NCBI GenBank assembly: GCA_017434775.1
Contig: JAFSGG010000042.1
Location: 1 to 60,836, forward strand
DNA from: Clostridia bacterium
Lineage (GTDB): Bacteria > Bacillota > Clostridia > Christensenellales > Aristaeellaceae
Length of the DNA: 60,836 nucleotides
Reading direction: 5' to 3'
Made by a program: the position numbers and the translations under genes. Position 1 is the stretch's first letter. Each line of letters opens with the position of its first letter. Of this stretch, positions 25,947 to 34,099 are shown one piece after another. The notes under the pieces are model-generated. The model did no database searches. It was not told the origin of the DNA and saw only the letters and a list, made by a program, of their open reading frames with translations.

Positions 25947-26346
25947 ATTCGCCGGGAAAGAGCGGGGATACCGAAGGTACAGCCGGCGCAGGCAGCCACA
26001 GATAGGGCAGGATATCCTGCAATTTCTTTGTGCCGATTCCTTTCACATTGGTGATATCTTCAGCGAAGACAAAAGTGTTGCCGGGTGTATTCAGATAATC
26101 ATGGAAAGCCTGCGCGGTAGATGGACCGATGCCGGGCAAGGTGTCCAGTTCATCCAGCGTGGCTGATAATGGATTGAGTGTGCCCGTATAGGGCGCAATG
26201 GTCGGCTTTGGCAGGACGGATGCAGAGGCGGTAAGATGCTGCGTTTCCACCGGTTGGTAGTTTATAAGGGCTGTGATGGATAAATAAGCCAGAACAGAAA
26301 AGCAGGCAATGGCTATCAGAAGGAGGAAAACCTTTTCTTTCTTCAT
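25945..26346 (-). CDS. ComEA-like helix-hairpin-helix protein
   Basis: This 133-residue protein has an N-terminal membrane segment (about residues 5-27) and a proline-rich spacer. A helix-hairpin-helix module follows at residues about 60-115, with LDTLPGIGPSTAQAFHDYL and ITNVKGIGTKKLQDI. This is the ComEA layout without the usual SLBB domain. ComEA binds DNA at the cell surface for uptake. The start is uncertain among 26346, 26352 and GTG 26355; AGGTG fits 26346 best. It lies 38 bases after the large B-repeat gene and probably shares its transcript. Confidence 0.82.
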   Translation of the reverse strand: MKKEKVFLLLIAIACFSVLAYLSITALINYQPVETQHLTASASVLPKPTIAPYTGTLNPLSATLDELDTLPGIGPSTAQAFHDYLNTPGNTFVFAEDITNVKGIGTKKLQDILPYLWLPAPAVPSVSPLFPGE

Positions 26347-26384
26347 GGCCATCACCTGCTTTTCTTTGGTAAGGTTATGGTGAA

Positions 26385-29300
26385 TCAGTCTTCCGGATGG
26401 GGATAGGAAGACCAGTCTTTCTGGGGAACTTCCTTGATGGAAGCGGGATAGACGTTCTTCTTTTTCAGCATGAAGCCAAGGTCCAGGTTGAGGTCTTTGG
26501 CGTTGGACGGAACGATCACATTTTCCACCACGACGGTCGTATCATCGCTTTCGGGAAGGATGCTGGCAACCAGGGGAAATTGATCCTGCTGAATGGTAGG
26601 CTTTACTTCCTTGGGCATGGTGACGTGCATTTCGTAAGCGCCGGGATAGAGGTTATCCAGATGATAATGTCCGTACACGTCGGTGACGGCAGATGCTACC
26701 AGATTGTCATACTGATACAGTTCGATGATCACGCCGGGCAGGGGCGTTTCACCGATATCCTGCATGCCGTTTTTGTTCAGGTCAATCCAGGCGGTATCGC
26801 CGATGGAGCCCATGGCACCGATGCCGATATCGGCACCTGTGAAATGCTGACCCATTTGCAGGGGGATCATGCCGAAAATGGAGGAACCGTCCACTTGGCT
26901 GAGGATATAGCTGTTGCGGGCCGATACGTCCTGCATACGGGCAAAGGAGAAACCAGCCGGCAGATTGGAGCGCAGCTGATAATCACCCTTCAGCAGCTTT
27001 TCAAAAGTGTAGTTACCGTCGTGATCGGTGACGGTTTGCATGACAACCTGTCCGTTTTGCACCAGAGAGATTTCCAGCCCTTCCACGCCGTTTGCCGTGC
27101 CGTCCATGGACCATACCTGACCCTGGATGGAGGCGTAGGGCAGGATGGCAACGGAAACGCCGTCCTGGCTGATCGTTACGGAAGAAGATTCGGGAGAGGC
27201 AGACAGGATTTCGTTATCGGCAAGGGGCAGCATCAGGGTGTAGGAAGCGGGAATGATGTTTTCAAAGCACAGACGGCCGTTTTCGTCAGCGGTATATTGG
27301 CCGATCAGGTCTTCGCGCAGATACAGTTCCGCCGTGCGGCCGGCTGCGGACGGCTCATCCTGGTCCCGGGAACCGTTGCCATTGGCATCCAGATACAGCT
27401 GCACGTTCCAGCTGACAGGCAGGGAGGCGATGATATTGCAGTTCTCTTCGGACACGCCCATGGGCATGGTCACAAGGGCAGAAGAGGCGCTTTCGTTCAG
27501 GTAGGGCAGCACGGATTTGGGACTGTCGGCAAAGAGATAACCGTCAGCCAGTTCCACATCCAGCTGATACTGATCGGGCAGCAGATGGGTGAAAGCGTAT
27601 GCACCGTCCGGATCGGTATTGACGGTGAACACTTCATGGGTGCGCTGATTGGTTAGGGTCATTCGGGCAGGCACTCCGGCTTCGCTGGTGTAATCTTTTA
27701 CGGAACCGGCCAGCGTGGCAGTATACACCGTGGCAATGGGATCTACATGGATTTCAGAACCGTTTTCAATGACGAAAGCCGGACTGGTATAGGATGCTGA
27801 TTTGGTATCGGGCAGCACAAAAGCGCTGCTTTCATCAAGCGTATATTGCAGCATGAAGGCGCCGGGCAGAATCCCTTTGATGCAGAAATAGCCGTTTTCA
27901 TCGGTAATATCATAGGCGTAATCCTGCCAGGGATTCCCCTGTTCATCCAGCAGGGTGACGGTAATGTTCTGCGCGCCGCCGGCGTTGGTAGCAAGCCCGT
28001 CATAAGCGGGATTGAGCAGCACATAGCCATCCACAATGCCGGCCTTGAATAAAGCACCGTTTACGGACATTTTATTCTGGCCCGGATAGAGCACAAAGGC
28101 ATCCGTTTCGCCGAAGGTGGGTTCCTGAATGACGATGGCATTATAGGCGGAATTTTCTTCGGACATATAGGGCGTGGCAATATAGCGGTCATCCAGCAGG
28201 AAACGCACATAATAGGTGCCGGGAACAAGGTTGGGAAGGGTATAGAAGCCGTCAGCATCGGTTATGGTTTGCTGCACAACCTGATCCTTCCCGTCAATAG
28301 CCTGCACGGTATAGCCGGGAAGGGGCATGTTGCTTTCGGAAAGGATGCCTGTATTGGTGGGGTCTTCTACCAGCCTGCCGGAAACAGATGCAGCTTTCAC
28401 GGCAAAACCATCAGCGGAGGCGGTGTCGGAAAGGGGAACGGTAAGATCAAAGGAAGGTGCAGTGGAGCAGTTTGCATAGGGGAAAGCGCCGCCATCCTCC
28501 GCTACCACATACCCTTCGGGCAGCAGGATCTGGACCGTAGCGTTCCCGGCACGGGCGATGGGGAAATGCATCAAACCGTTTTCATCGGATACGGCGGTGC
28601 AGATTTCCTTGCCGTTCTGGATGAGGGTGCCCTGCACCTGAGAAAGGGGCAGTACCTGTTCTTCGTCCGTGTCGTATACGGACACATTCACTTTGGAGGC
28701 TGCAGCGGCGCCGACAGGCTTGGCGGTCGTATGTTGTTCAGCAAGGATGGTAACGGGCTGCGCAGCTTCTTTTGCAATATCATGCAGTGCGGAATCGTTA
28801 CCTTCTGCAAAAATATGGCCTTCAGGGAGGGTATAGATCAGGCTGTAATTGGCAGGCTGCAGGCCGGAGAAAGAGAACGTGCCGTCCCCGGCCACGTCGG
28901 CGGTGCGGGTGATGTTCAGTTCAGCCGAATGGACGGTAACCATTACATCGCTGAAATTTTCTTCGCCGGTGTCTTTTTGCTGGTTGCCGTTGGCATCAAG
29001 CCATACACTGCCGGAGAGAGAACCGGTGGTCACCATGCCGATCCCTACGGAAACGCCGCCTTTCTGGGGCAGTTCAAAAGGCAGGGAATAGCAAATTTCA
29101 TCGGTGCTGGGCTGCATGCAATTATAGAACGAGGAGATTTTTTCGCCCAGAGGACCGGCTACAAAATTATCAGGCAGGATGGCCTTGATGTAGTAAGAAC
29201 CGGGGGATAGATAGGAAATGCTGTTTTCGCCGTTTTTGTTGGTATCGGTTTCGGCGATGAGATAGGAAGTTCCGTTGAAATCATAATAGAGCTGCACCTG

Positions 29301-29816
29301 CACATTGCGCACCCGGGGTTCGGATTCTCTACGGCCGCCGTTGAGATTCAAGTCTTCAAAGGCTATGATGGACACATAGGAATTGCCGGACAAACCGCCG
29401 GCATTGACCGTGATTGCCTGGCCACCGGAAACGGTGAAGGGAAGGGTGTCGCTTACGTTGCCCTTGGCAGGCAGAACATGGCTATCCAGACCGTGGCGTG
29501 TGAAACGGTAATCTTTGGGCAGCTCAAAATGAAGACGGTATTCACCATCTTCCGCAACGGCAAAAGCATAGGAGCCGTTCTTTTCCGACCAGGTGCTGAC
29601 AATGCTTTCAGCAGTACCGTCGGGGAGCATCTTCTGCAGGGTGATTTTTACGGCGTTGAAACCGCGTTCACCGTTATTTACGCCGTCCGCGTCTTTATCC
29701 ACCCAGACAATACCGCTGACTTCGCCTCCCTCGGCAAAAGCAGCGGGAACGACGCCGATAAGCAGCAGGGCACTCATCAGAAGAGACATGAACAGGACAA
29801 GAAGTTTATTTTTCAT
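26385..29816 (-). CDS. Large secreted SdrD-B/Cna-B-type repeat protein
   Basis: This 1143-residue protein has a Sec signal peptide (hydrophobic core, cut near AAFA, residue 29). About ten tandem beta-sandwich repeats of roughly 100 residues follow. The better ones begin with patterns such as VSGIVWVDKDADGVNNGE, GSVWLDANGNQQKDTGEE and GDTAWIDLNKNGMQDIGE, with later GxYxFxxLxPGxYxL-like ends. This is the SdrD-B/Cna-B fold found in surface adhesins. There is no LPXTG sorting signal and no C-terminal membrane segment; it ends in a basic-acidic tail (SSYPHPED). It is therefore either released or held non-covalently. The start at 29816 has GGAGG upstream. The ComEA-like gene follows by 38 bases. 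Confidence 0.88.
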   Translation of the reverse strand: MKNKLLVLFMSLLMSALLLIGVVPAAFAEGGEVSGIVWVDKDADGVNNGERGFNAVKITLQKMLPDGTAESIVSTWSEKNGSYAFAVAEDGEYRLHFELPKDYRFTRHGLDSHVLPAKGNVSDTLPFTVSGGQAITVNAGGLSGNSYVSIIAFEDLNLNGGRRESEPRVRNVQVQLYYDFNGTSYLIAETDTNKNGENSISYLSPGSYYIKAILPDNFVAGPLGEKISSFYNCMQPSTDEICYSLPFELPQKGGVSVGIGMVTTGSLSGSVWLDANGNQQKDTGEENFSDVMVTVHSAELNITRTADVAGDGTFSFSGLQPANYSLIYTLPEGHIFAEGNDSALHDIAKEAAQPVTILAEQHTTAKPVGAAAASKVNVSVYDTDEEQVLPLSQVQGTLIQNGKEICTAVSDENGLMHFPIARAGNATVQILLPEGYVVAEDGGAFPYANCSTAPSFDLTVPLSDTASADGFAVKAASVSGRLVEDPTNTGILSESNMPLPGYTVQAIDGKDQVVQQTITDADGFYTLPNLVPGTYYVRFLLDDRYIATPYMSEENSAYNAIVIQEPTFGETDAFVLYPGQNKMSVNGALFKAGIVDGYVLLNPAYDGLATNAGGAQNITVTLLDEQGNPWQDYAYDITDENGYFCIKGILPGAFMLQYTLDESSAFVLPDTKSASYTSPAFVIENGSEIHVDPIATVYTATLAGSVKDYTSEAGVPARMTLTNQRTHEVFTVNTDPDGAYAFTHLLPDQYQLDVELADGYLFADSPKSVLPYLNESASSALVTMPMGVSEENCNIIASLPVSWNVQLYLDANGNGSRDQDEPSAAGRTAELYLREDLIGQYTADENGRLCFENIIPASYTLMLPLADNEILSASPESSSVTISQDGVSVAILPYASIQGQVWSMDGTANGVEGLEISLVQNGQVVMQTVTDHDGNYTFEKLLKGDYQLRSNLPAGFSFARMQDVSARNSYILSQVDGSSIFGMIPLQMGQHFTGADIGIGAMGSIGDTAWIDLNKNGMQDIGETPLPGVIIELYQYDNLVASAVTDVYGHYHLDNLYPGAYEMHVTMPKEVKPTIQQDQFPLVASILPESDDTTVVVENVIVPSNAKDLNLDLGFMLKKKNVYPASIKEVPQKDWSSYPHPED

Positions 29817-29854
29817 CGGTTTAGCCTCCGAAATGAAAGTTTGCACCATTTGTA

Positions 29855-29883
29855 ATCATAAAACAATCCCCCTGTTTTGTCAA
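29855..29883 (-). promoter_or_regulatory. Sigma-A promoter of the B-repeat gene
   Basis: On the minus strand, TTGACA (29878-29883), 17 bases and TATGAT (29855-29860). The -35 lies in the loop of the hairpin at 29868-29896. Confidence 0.8.
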
Positions 29884-29896
29884 TGAAAACAAGGGG
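29868..29896 (-). terminator. Hairpin downstream of the E2-like gene, overlapping the next promoter
   Basis: CCCCCTGTTTT pairs with AAAACAAGGGG (one mismatch) across a 7-base loop. On the minus strand it is followed by ATTGTTTTAT, a weak U-tract. It probably ends the E2-like transcript while also containing the -35 of the B-repeat gene promoter. Confidence 0.5.
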
Positions 29897-29925
29897 ATGG
29901 AAATGTAAATTATAGACAGGGAAGA

Positions 29926-30855
29926 TCAGGCGGAAACGGCGGAGTCGGACACCTTTTTTACTTTGTGCTTCTTCACCTTGCCGTTTGCATCATATACGTT
30001 ATCTTCTTCAAAACGCACATTCTGGGGCACTTCTTCCAGCAGGGCCGGGTTATTCATCAGTTCGTTGAAACGGGCAACCATCTTGGCGTACACAGCACCG
30101 GCGCAAATGCGCTCGTCCGCCACAATGCCAAAGGGCAGCATACGTTTACGCGCAGGCTTGCCATCCGGGCCGGGAACCACGCTGCGTTCTACCGCGCCGA
30201 TGGAGATAAACAGGGAAGTGGTGCCGAAATTATAGATGTGGTGTTTCACGGCCGGCATGCCGATGGAGGCCATATTGGTCAGGAACATGCTGGTGTAAAA
30301 AGGCAGCGCATCCATGAGGAATTTGGGAAGAATGCCATAGCGATCCAGGAATTTCGCGATGGCAACGATGGTTTTGGCAAGATAGGGATTGAGCAGAAGC
30401 CGGGTGAGTTTGATGGTCAGGTTGTCCGCTTCTTCCCGGCGGTTTTCGGCGATCATGCTTTTGATTTTTTCGGATACGTCGAAAATGGTATCCGTGGGGT
30501 TGAATTTTGCCTTGACGGTGTTTTCCTCGATAGTATCGGGATCGCCTGTATCCTTGAGCAAGGCAAAGGAAACAGCCAGTTCCGTGCGGGCATAGATACG
30601 CTTGTTGGCGATGAAGCGGTTTACTTCGGGCAATTCTGCAATCACGCGGACAAAAGCGGCAATGACCAGTTCCGTAAAGGTGATCTTATGGCCTTCGGCG
30701 CCTTTGGCGGTGATGTAGCGGGCCAGCTTTTCATAGTCGGCCTTCAGATCCAGCATGACCTGGGCATCGCAGCGCATGGGCATGAGATAGGGGGTAATGG
30801 CGATCATGGGGTCAATATTCTTTAAAACCTTACCATCAGGACGGCGACCAAACAT
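29926..30855 (-). CDS. 2-oxoacid dehydrogenase E2-like acyltransferase-fold protein lacking HxxxDG
   Basis: This 309-residue protein resembles the catalytic domain of lipoate-dependent acyltransferases (E2/CAT fold): an early MPMRCDAQVMLDLKADYEKL helix, ITFTELVIAAFVRVIAELPEVN, the mid-domain MFLTNMASIGM and the C-terminal pattern IVADERICAGAVYAKMVARF. There is no lipoyl or peripheral-subunit-binding domain, so it is not a normal E2. At the active site the expected DHRxxDG reads DERICAG: the catalytic histidine is Glu248 and the aspartate is Ala252. Function is unknown; CoA or acyl binding without the usual transfer chemistry is possible. The start at 30855 has GGGAGA upstream and a strong promoter. 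It is a single-gene unit. Confidence 0.82.
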   Translation of the reverse strand: MFGRRPDGKVLKNIDPMIAITPYLMPMRCDAQVMLDLKADYEKLARYITAKGAEGHKITFTELVIAAFVRVIAELPEVNRFIANKRIYARTELAVSFALLKDTGDPDTIEENTVKAKFNPTDTIFDVSEKIKSMIAENRREEADNLTIKLTRLLLNPYLAKTIVAIAKFLDRYGILPKFLMDALPFYTSMFLTNMASIGMPAVKHHIYNFGTTSLFISIGAVERSVVPGPDGKPARKRMLPFGIVADERICAGAVYAKMVARFNELMNNPALLEEVPQNVRFEEDNVYDANGKVKKHKVKKVSDSAVSA

Positions 30856-30889
30856 ATACGTTTTCTCCCTTCGGAAAATAGTCATGCAA

Positions 30890-30918
30890 ATTATAGCGTA
30901 TTTTGTCGCAAACGTCAA
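30890..30918 (-). promoter_or_regulatory. Sigma-A promoter of the E2-like gene
   Basis: On the minus strand, TTGACG (30913-30918), 17 bases and TATAAT (30890-30895). Confidence 0.85.
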
Positions 30919-30990
30919 TCTGTAGTATAAAAATACAATGCACACAATGAATAACAACTATATTTATGCAGATAAAGAACAAAATGAATA

Positions 30991-31019
30991 TTGGCAAAAA
31001 CGGAATATGAAGCTATAAT
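30991..31019 (+). promoter_or_regulatory. Sigma-A promoter of nfnAB
   Basis: TTGGCA (30991-30996), 17 bases and TATAAT (31014-31019), about 40 bases ahead of the first gene. Confidence 0.85.
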
Positions 31020-31057
31020 GACAGCTGTATCAAAAGATGCAGGAAAGGAAAAGAACG

Positions 31058-31900
31058 ATGTTTTTTCTCAGGGAAAAGACTTTTTTGAACGAACAGGTAT
31101 TCCGGGCGGTGATTGAAGCGCCGCTGATTGCCAAAAAGGCTGAGCCGGGCCAATTTGTGATTGTCCGGGTGTGTGAAGAGGGAGAAAGGATTCCCCTGAC
31201 CATTTCCGATTATGACAGGGAAAAGGGCACCATCAGCCTGGTGGTGCAGGCGGTAGGCGCTACCACCCTGCGTTTTTCCCGTATGAATGCCGGGGATTTG
31301 CTGCCCAGTGTGGTAGGGCCGCTTGGTAAAGCCACGGAGCTGGACGGAGTGAAAAAAGCAGCCGTGATTGGCGGCGGCGTGGGCTGCGCCATTGCGTATC
31401 CCGTCGCCAGAAAACTGCATGAAATGGGGGCCGCGGTGGATACCGTGGTAGGTTTCCGCAGCAAGGATCTTGTCATCATGCAGGATGAATTTGAAAAGGT
31501 ATCCGATCATTTTACCCTGATGACCGATGACGGCAGCGCCGGGGAAAAGGGCCTTGTGACGGATGCGCTGAAAAAGAATATTGAAAACGGAGCCGGGTAT
31601 GATCTGGTAATTGCCATCGGGCCATTGGTGATGATGAAGTTTGTGAGCCTTCTGACAAAGAATTACGGCATCAGAACCATGGTGAGCATGAATCCTGTGA
31701 TGATAGACGGTACCGGCATGTGCGGCGGTTGCCGCATTACCGTGGGAGGCGAAACAAAATTTGCCTGTGTGGACGGGCCGGATTTTGACGGCCATCTGGT
31801 GGATTTTGACGAAGCCATGGCCCGGGCTTCCATGTATCGGGATTTTGAGCGGCACGCTTATGAAGAAACCTGCAACCTGCTGAAAAAGGGGGAAGAATAA
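31058..31900 (+). CDS. nfnA: NfnA-type ferredoxin-NADP+ reductase small subunit
   Basis: This 280-residue flavoprotein has an FAD-binding RIPLTISDYD segment and an NAD-binding GGGVGC motif (105-110). A C-terminal [2Fe-2S] region carries Cys222, Cys225 and Cys237, as in NfnA/SudB, where an aspartate is the fourth ligand. With the next gene it should form the electron-bifurcating NADH-dependent reduced ferredoxin:NADP+ oxidoreductase, or a ferredoxin-linked glutamate-synthase-like enzyme. The ATG at 31058 follows an AAAGGAAAAG ribosome site; the earlier ATG at 31037 is less likely. The partner begins on the next base after its stop. Confidence 0.92.
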   Translation: MFFLREKTFLNEQVFRAVIEAPLIAKKAEPGQFVIVRVCEEGERIPLTISDYDREKGTISLVVQAVGATTLRFSRMNAGDLLPSVVGPLGKATELDGVKKAAVIGGGVGCAIAYPVARKLHEMGAAVDTVVGFRSKDLVIMQDEFEKVSDHFTLMTDDGSAGEKGLVTDALKKNIENGAGYDLVIAIGPLVMMKFVSLLTKNYGIRTMVSMNPVMIDGTGMCGGCRITVGGETKFACVDGPDFDGHLVDFDEAMARASMYRDFERHAYEETCNLLKKGEE

Positions 31901-33283
31901 ATGCCCAATATGCGGATGGAAAAAGCCCCTATGCCCATGCAGGATGCAAAAGAACGCAGCCGCAATTTCAGTGAAGTTGCCCTTGGCTATTCCATGGAAG
32001 TGGCAAGGGATGAAGCGGCCCGGTGCCTGAACTGCAAAAGCAGTCCCTGTGTCAGTGGCTGCCCGGTGAAGATTGATATTCCTGCCTTTTTGAAGGAAGT
32101 GGCAAACGGCAATGAAAGCGGCGCCTATGCCATTCTTTCCAGATCCAGCACGCTGCCGGCTGTATGCGGCCGGGTGTGTCCTCAGGAAAAGCAGTGCGAG
32201 GCCAAGTGCGTTCGCGGCATAAAAGGGGAAGCTGTAGCCATTGGCCGGGTGGAACGCTATGTGGCAGACTGGCACATGGAAAATGGTGAGCCGCTGGAAA
32301 AGCCTGCCTCCAACGGAATAAAAATGGCTGTCATCGGTGCCGGTCCTTCCGGTCTCACCTGTGCCGGGGATCTGGCCCGGCTCGGTTATGACGTAACGGT
32401 ATTTGAGGCGCTGCATGTGGCCGGCGGCGTACTGGTATACGGCATTCCTGAATTCCGCCTGCCCAAGGCCATTGTGCAGAAAGAAATTGATACGCTGAAG
32501 CAGCTGGGTGTGACCATCAATACCGATATGGTTATCGGCAAAGTGCTCACCATCGATGAATTGTTTGAACAGGGATACAAGAGCATTTTCATCGGCACCG
32601 GCGCCGGATTGCCCCGGTTTATGGGCATTCCCGGCGAAAGCCTGAAGGGCGTGTATTCCGCCAATGAATTCCTTACCCGCGTGAACCTGATGAAGGCATA
32701 CCGCAAAGACAGCCATACGCCGATCAAGATGAGCAAAAAGGTGGCGGTTGTGGGCGGCGGCAATGTGGCCATGGATGCTGCAAGATGCGCCCTGCGCCTG
32801 GGTGCGGAAGAAGTATCCATCATCTATCGCCGCTCCATGGCGGAAATGCCTGCCCGGAAAGAAGAAGTGGAACATGCACAGGAAGAAGGGATTGTCTTCC
32901 GGGTGCTGAATAATCCTACCGCCATTCTCGGTGACGAAAACGGGAATGTTTGCGGCATTCGCTGCGTAAAAATGGTGCTGGGGGAAGCGGATGCTTCTGG
33001 ACGCCGCAGCCCTGTGGTGGAAGAAGGAAGCGATTTCACCCTGGATTGTGATTGCGTGGTCATGGCCATCGGCACATCCCCCAACCCGCTCATCCGGCAG
33101 ACTACGGAGGGGCTTGATACCAACAGGCACGGCTGCATCATTACCCGAAACGAAGCCGGACTGACAACCCGGGATCATGTATATGCCGGCGGCGATGCGG
33201 TGACCGGTGCGGCTACGGTGATTCTGGCCATGGGGGCAGGCAAAGCGGCCGCCCAGGCGATGCATGAAGAAATGCAGAAATAA
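31901..33283 (+). CDS. nfnB: NfnB-type NADPH-binding large subunit (glutamate synthase small-chain family)
   Basis: This 460-residue protein has N-terminal cysteine clusters for two [4Fe-4S] centres (CLNCKSSPCVSGCP and CGRVCPQEKQCEAKC). An FAD-binding GAGPSGLTCAG follows, then an NADPH-binding GGGNVAMDAARCALRLGAE, and a closing AGGDAVTGAATV segment. Such proteins are often annotated as gltA or glutamate synthase small chain. Tight adjacency to the NfnA-like gene (no gap) supports the bifurcating transhydrogenase. This balances NADH, NADPH and reduced ferredoxin, and would use ferredoxin produced by the oxidoreductase at the left end. Confidence 0.93.
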   Translation: MPNMRMEKAPMPMQDAKERSRNFSEVALGYSMEVARDEAARCLNCKSSPCVSGCPVKIDIPAFLKEVANGNESGAYAILSRSSTLPAVCGRVCPQEKQCEAKCVRGIKGEAVAIGRVERYVADWHMENGEPLEKPASNGIKMAVIGAGPSGLTCAGDLARLGYDVTVFEALHVAGGVLVYGIPEFRLPKAIVQKEIDTLKQLGVTINTDMVIGKVLTIDELFEQGYKSIFIGTGAGLPRFMGIPGESLKGVYSANEFLTRVNLMKAYRKDSHTPIKMSKKVAVVGGGNVAMDAARCALRLGAEEVSIIYRRSMAEMPARKEEVEHAQEEGIVFRVLNNPTAILGDENGNVCGIRCVKMVLGEADASGRRSPVVEEGSDFTLDCDCVVMAIGTSPNPLIRQTTEGLDTNRHGCIITRNEAGLTTRDHVYAGGDAVTGAATVILAMGAGKAAAQAMHEEMQK

Positions 33284-33316
33284 GCCGAAAAAAGTATTGC
33301 AAACAAAAGAAAACCC

Positions 33317-33345
33317 TTGTTATTTTACGGCTTATTTGCTATAAT
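33317..33345 (+). promoter_or_regulatory. Sigma-A promoter of the DUF1508 operon
   Basis: TTGTTA (33317-33322), 17 bases and TATAAT (33340-33345), about 30 bases ahead of the gene. Confidence 0.85.
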
Positions 33346-33373
33346 GAAAAAAAACACAAAGGAGTGTTCTTCC

Positions 33374-33748
33374 ATGGGCAAGTTTGTTATTCGTGAAAAG
33401 AATGATAAGTTCTCTTTCCGCCTGAAGGCCGGCAACGGCGAAACCATCGCTACTTCCCAGATGTACAAGAGCCTGACCACCTGCAAGGCCGGTATCGCTT
33501 CCGTTATGGCCAATGCCCCCATTGCCAATCTGGAAAACCAGACGGAAGAAGGCTATGCTGTACAGAAGCATCCCAAGTTCGAAGTGTACAAGGACAATGC
33601 CGGTGAATTCCGCTTCCGCCTGAAGGCCAAGAACGGCCAGAACATTGCCGCTTCCGAAGGCTATGCTTCTGAAAAGAGCTGCCTGAACGGTATCGAATCC
33701 GTTCGCAAAAACGCTGTGGACGCCAAGATTGAAATGGAGGGAAACTGA
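33374..33748 (+). CDS. DUF1508 (YegP-like) protein, two repeats
   Basis: This 124-residue protein consists of two tandem DUF1508 repeats. Each starts FxIxK(D/N)-x-(K/E)FxFRLKAxNG and includes a conserved (S/T)(Q/E)xYxS(L/E)(T/K)xCxxGI segment. DUF1508/YegP proteins are small cytoplasmic proteins of unknown function. Codon use is that of a highly expressed gene (CTG, GGC, AAG rich). It has a consensus promoter and AAAGGAG ribosome site. The following 86-residue gene begins 1 base after its stop, so the two are co-translated. Confidence 0.88.
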   Translation: MGKFVIREKNDKFSFRLKAGNGETIATSQMYKSLTTCKAGIASVMANAPIANLENQTEEGYAVQKHPKFEVYKDNAGEFRFRLKAKNGQNIAASEGYASEKSCLNGIESVRKNAVDAKIEMEGN

Positions 33749-33749
33749 G

Positions 33750-34010
33750 ATGGCTGATTTCAATCTCGAACAACTGATTGATCAGGTTGTTGAAAAACTG
33801 ACCGGCAACAAAAATGCTGTGGCCCAGTTCAAAAAGGATCCCATGGGAACCGTGAAAAAGATTCTTGGTAATATTGATCTGGATAACGATGTGCTGGAAA
33901 AGATCGTTTCTGCCGTGAAGGGCAAGATCAATCTGGACGAAATCGCCGGTAAGTTCGGCGGCCTGAAAAACATTCTTGGCAAAGTGAAGGGCCTGTTCGG
34001 CAAGAAGTAA
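33750..34010 (+). CDS. Small amphipathic protein of unknown function
   Basis: This 86-residue protein matches no family I recognise. It is lysine-rich and predicted helical, with three short helical blocks: FNLEQLIDQVVEKL, VLEKIVSAVKGKI and a cationic C-terminal LKNILGKVKGLFGKK. It has no cysteine, no signal peptide and no membrane segment. Its ribosome site GGAGGG lies inside the last codons of the DUF1508 gene, 1 base away, and a terminator follows, so the pair is a strict two-gene unit. The C-terminal helix resembles membrane-active cationic amphipathic peptides. A nucleic-acid- or membrane-associated stress function is possible but unproven. Confidence 0.8.
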   Translation: MADFNLEQLIDQVVEKLTGNKNAVAQFKKDPMGTVKKILGNIDLDNDVLEKIVSAVKGKINLDEIAGKFGGLKNILGKVKGLFGKK

Positions 34011-34015
34011 ATAAC

Positions 34016-34046
34016 AAAGCGCAATTCTTAGGGGTTGCGCTTTTTC
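34016..34046 (+). terminator. Intrinsic terminator of the DUF1508 operon
   Basis: The stem AAAGCGCAA / TTGCGCTTT is followed by a T run. Confidence 0.85.
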
Positions 34047-34050
34047 ATAC

Positions 34051-34096
34051 AAAAAACGGCTTTCCGCAATGATTGTTACAGAAAGCCGTTTTTTAT
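34051..34096. terminator. Bidirectional terminator downstream of prmA
   Basis: The perfect 14-base stem AAAAAACGGCTTTC / GAAAGCCGTTTTTT provides a six-T tract on both strands. It ends the prmA transcript on the minus strand. Confidence 0.85.
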
Positions 34097-34099
34097 TTA

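Noticed and set aside
31013-33265. A 750-codon open frame on the minus strand
   Set aside because: It lies wholly opposite nfnA and nfnB, has no ribosome site, and its His/Ala-rich translation is the usual shadow of well-coded genes.
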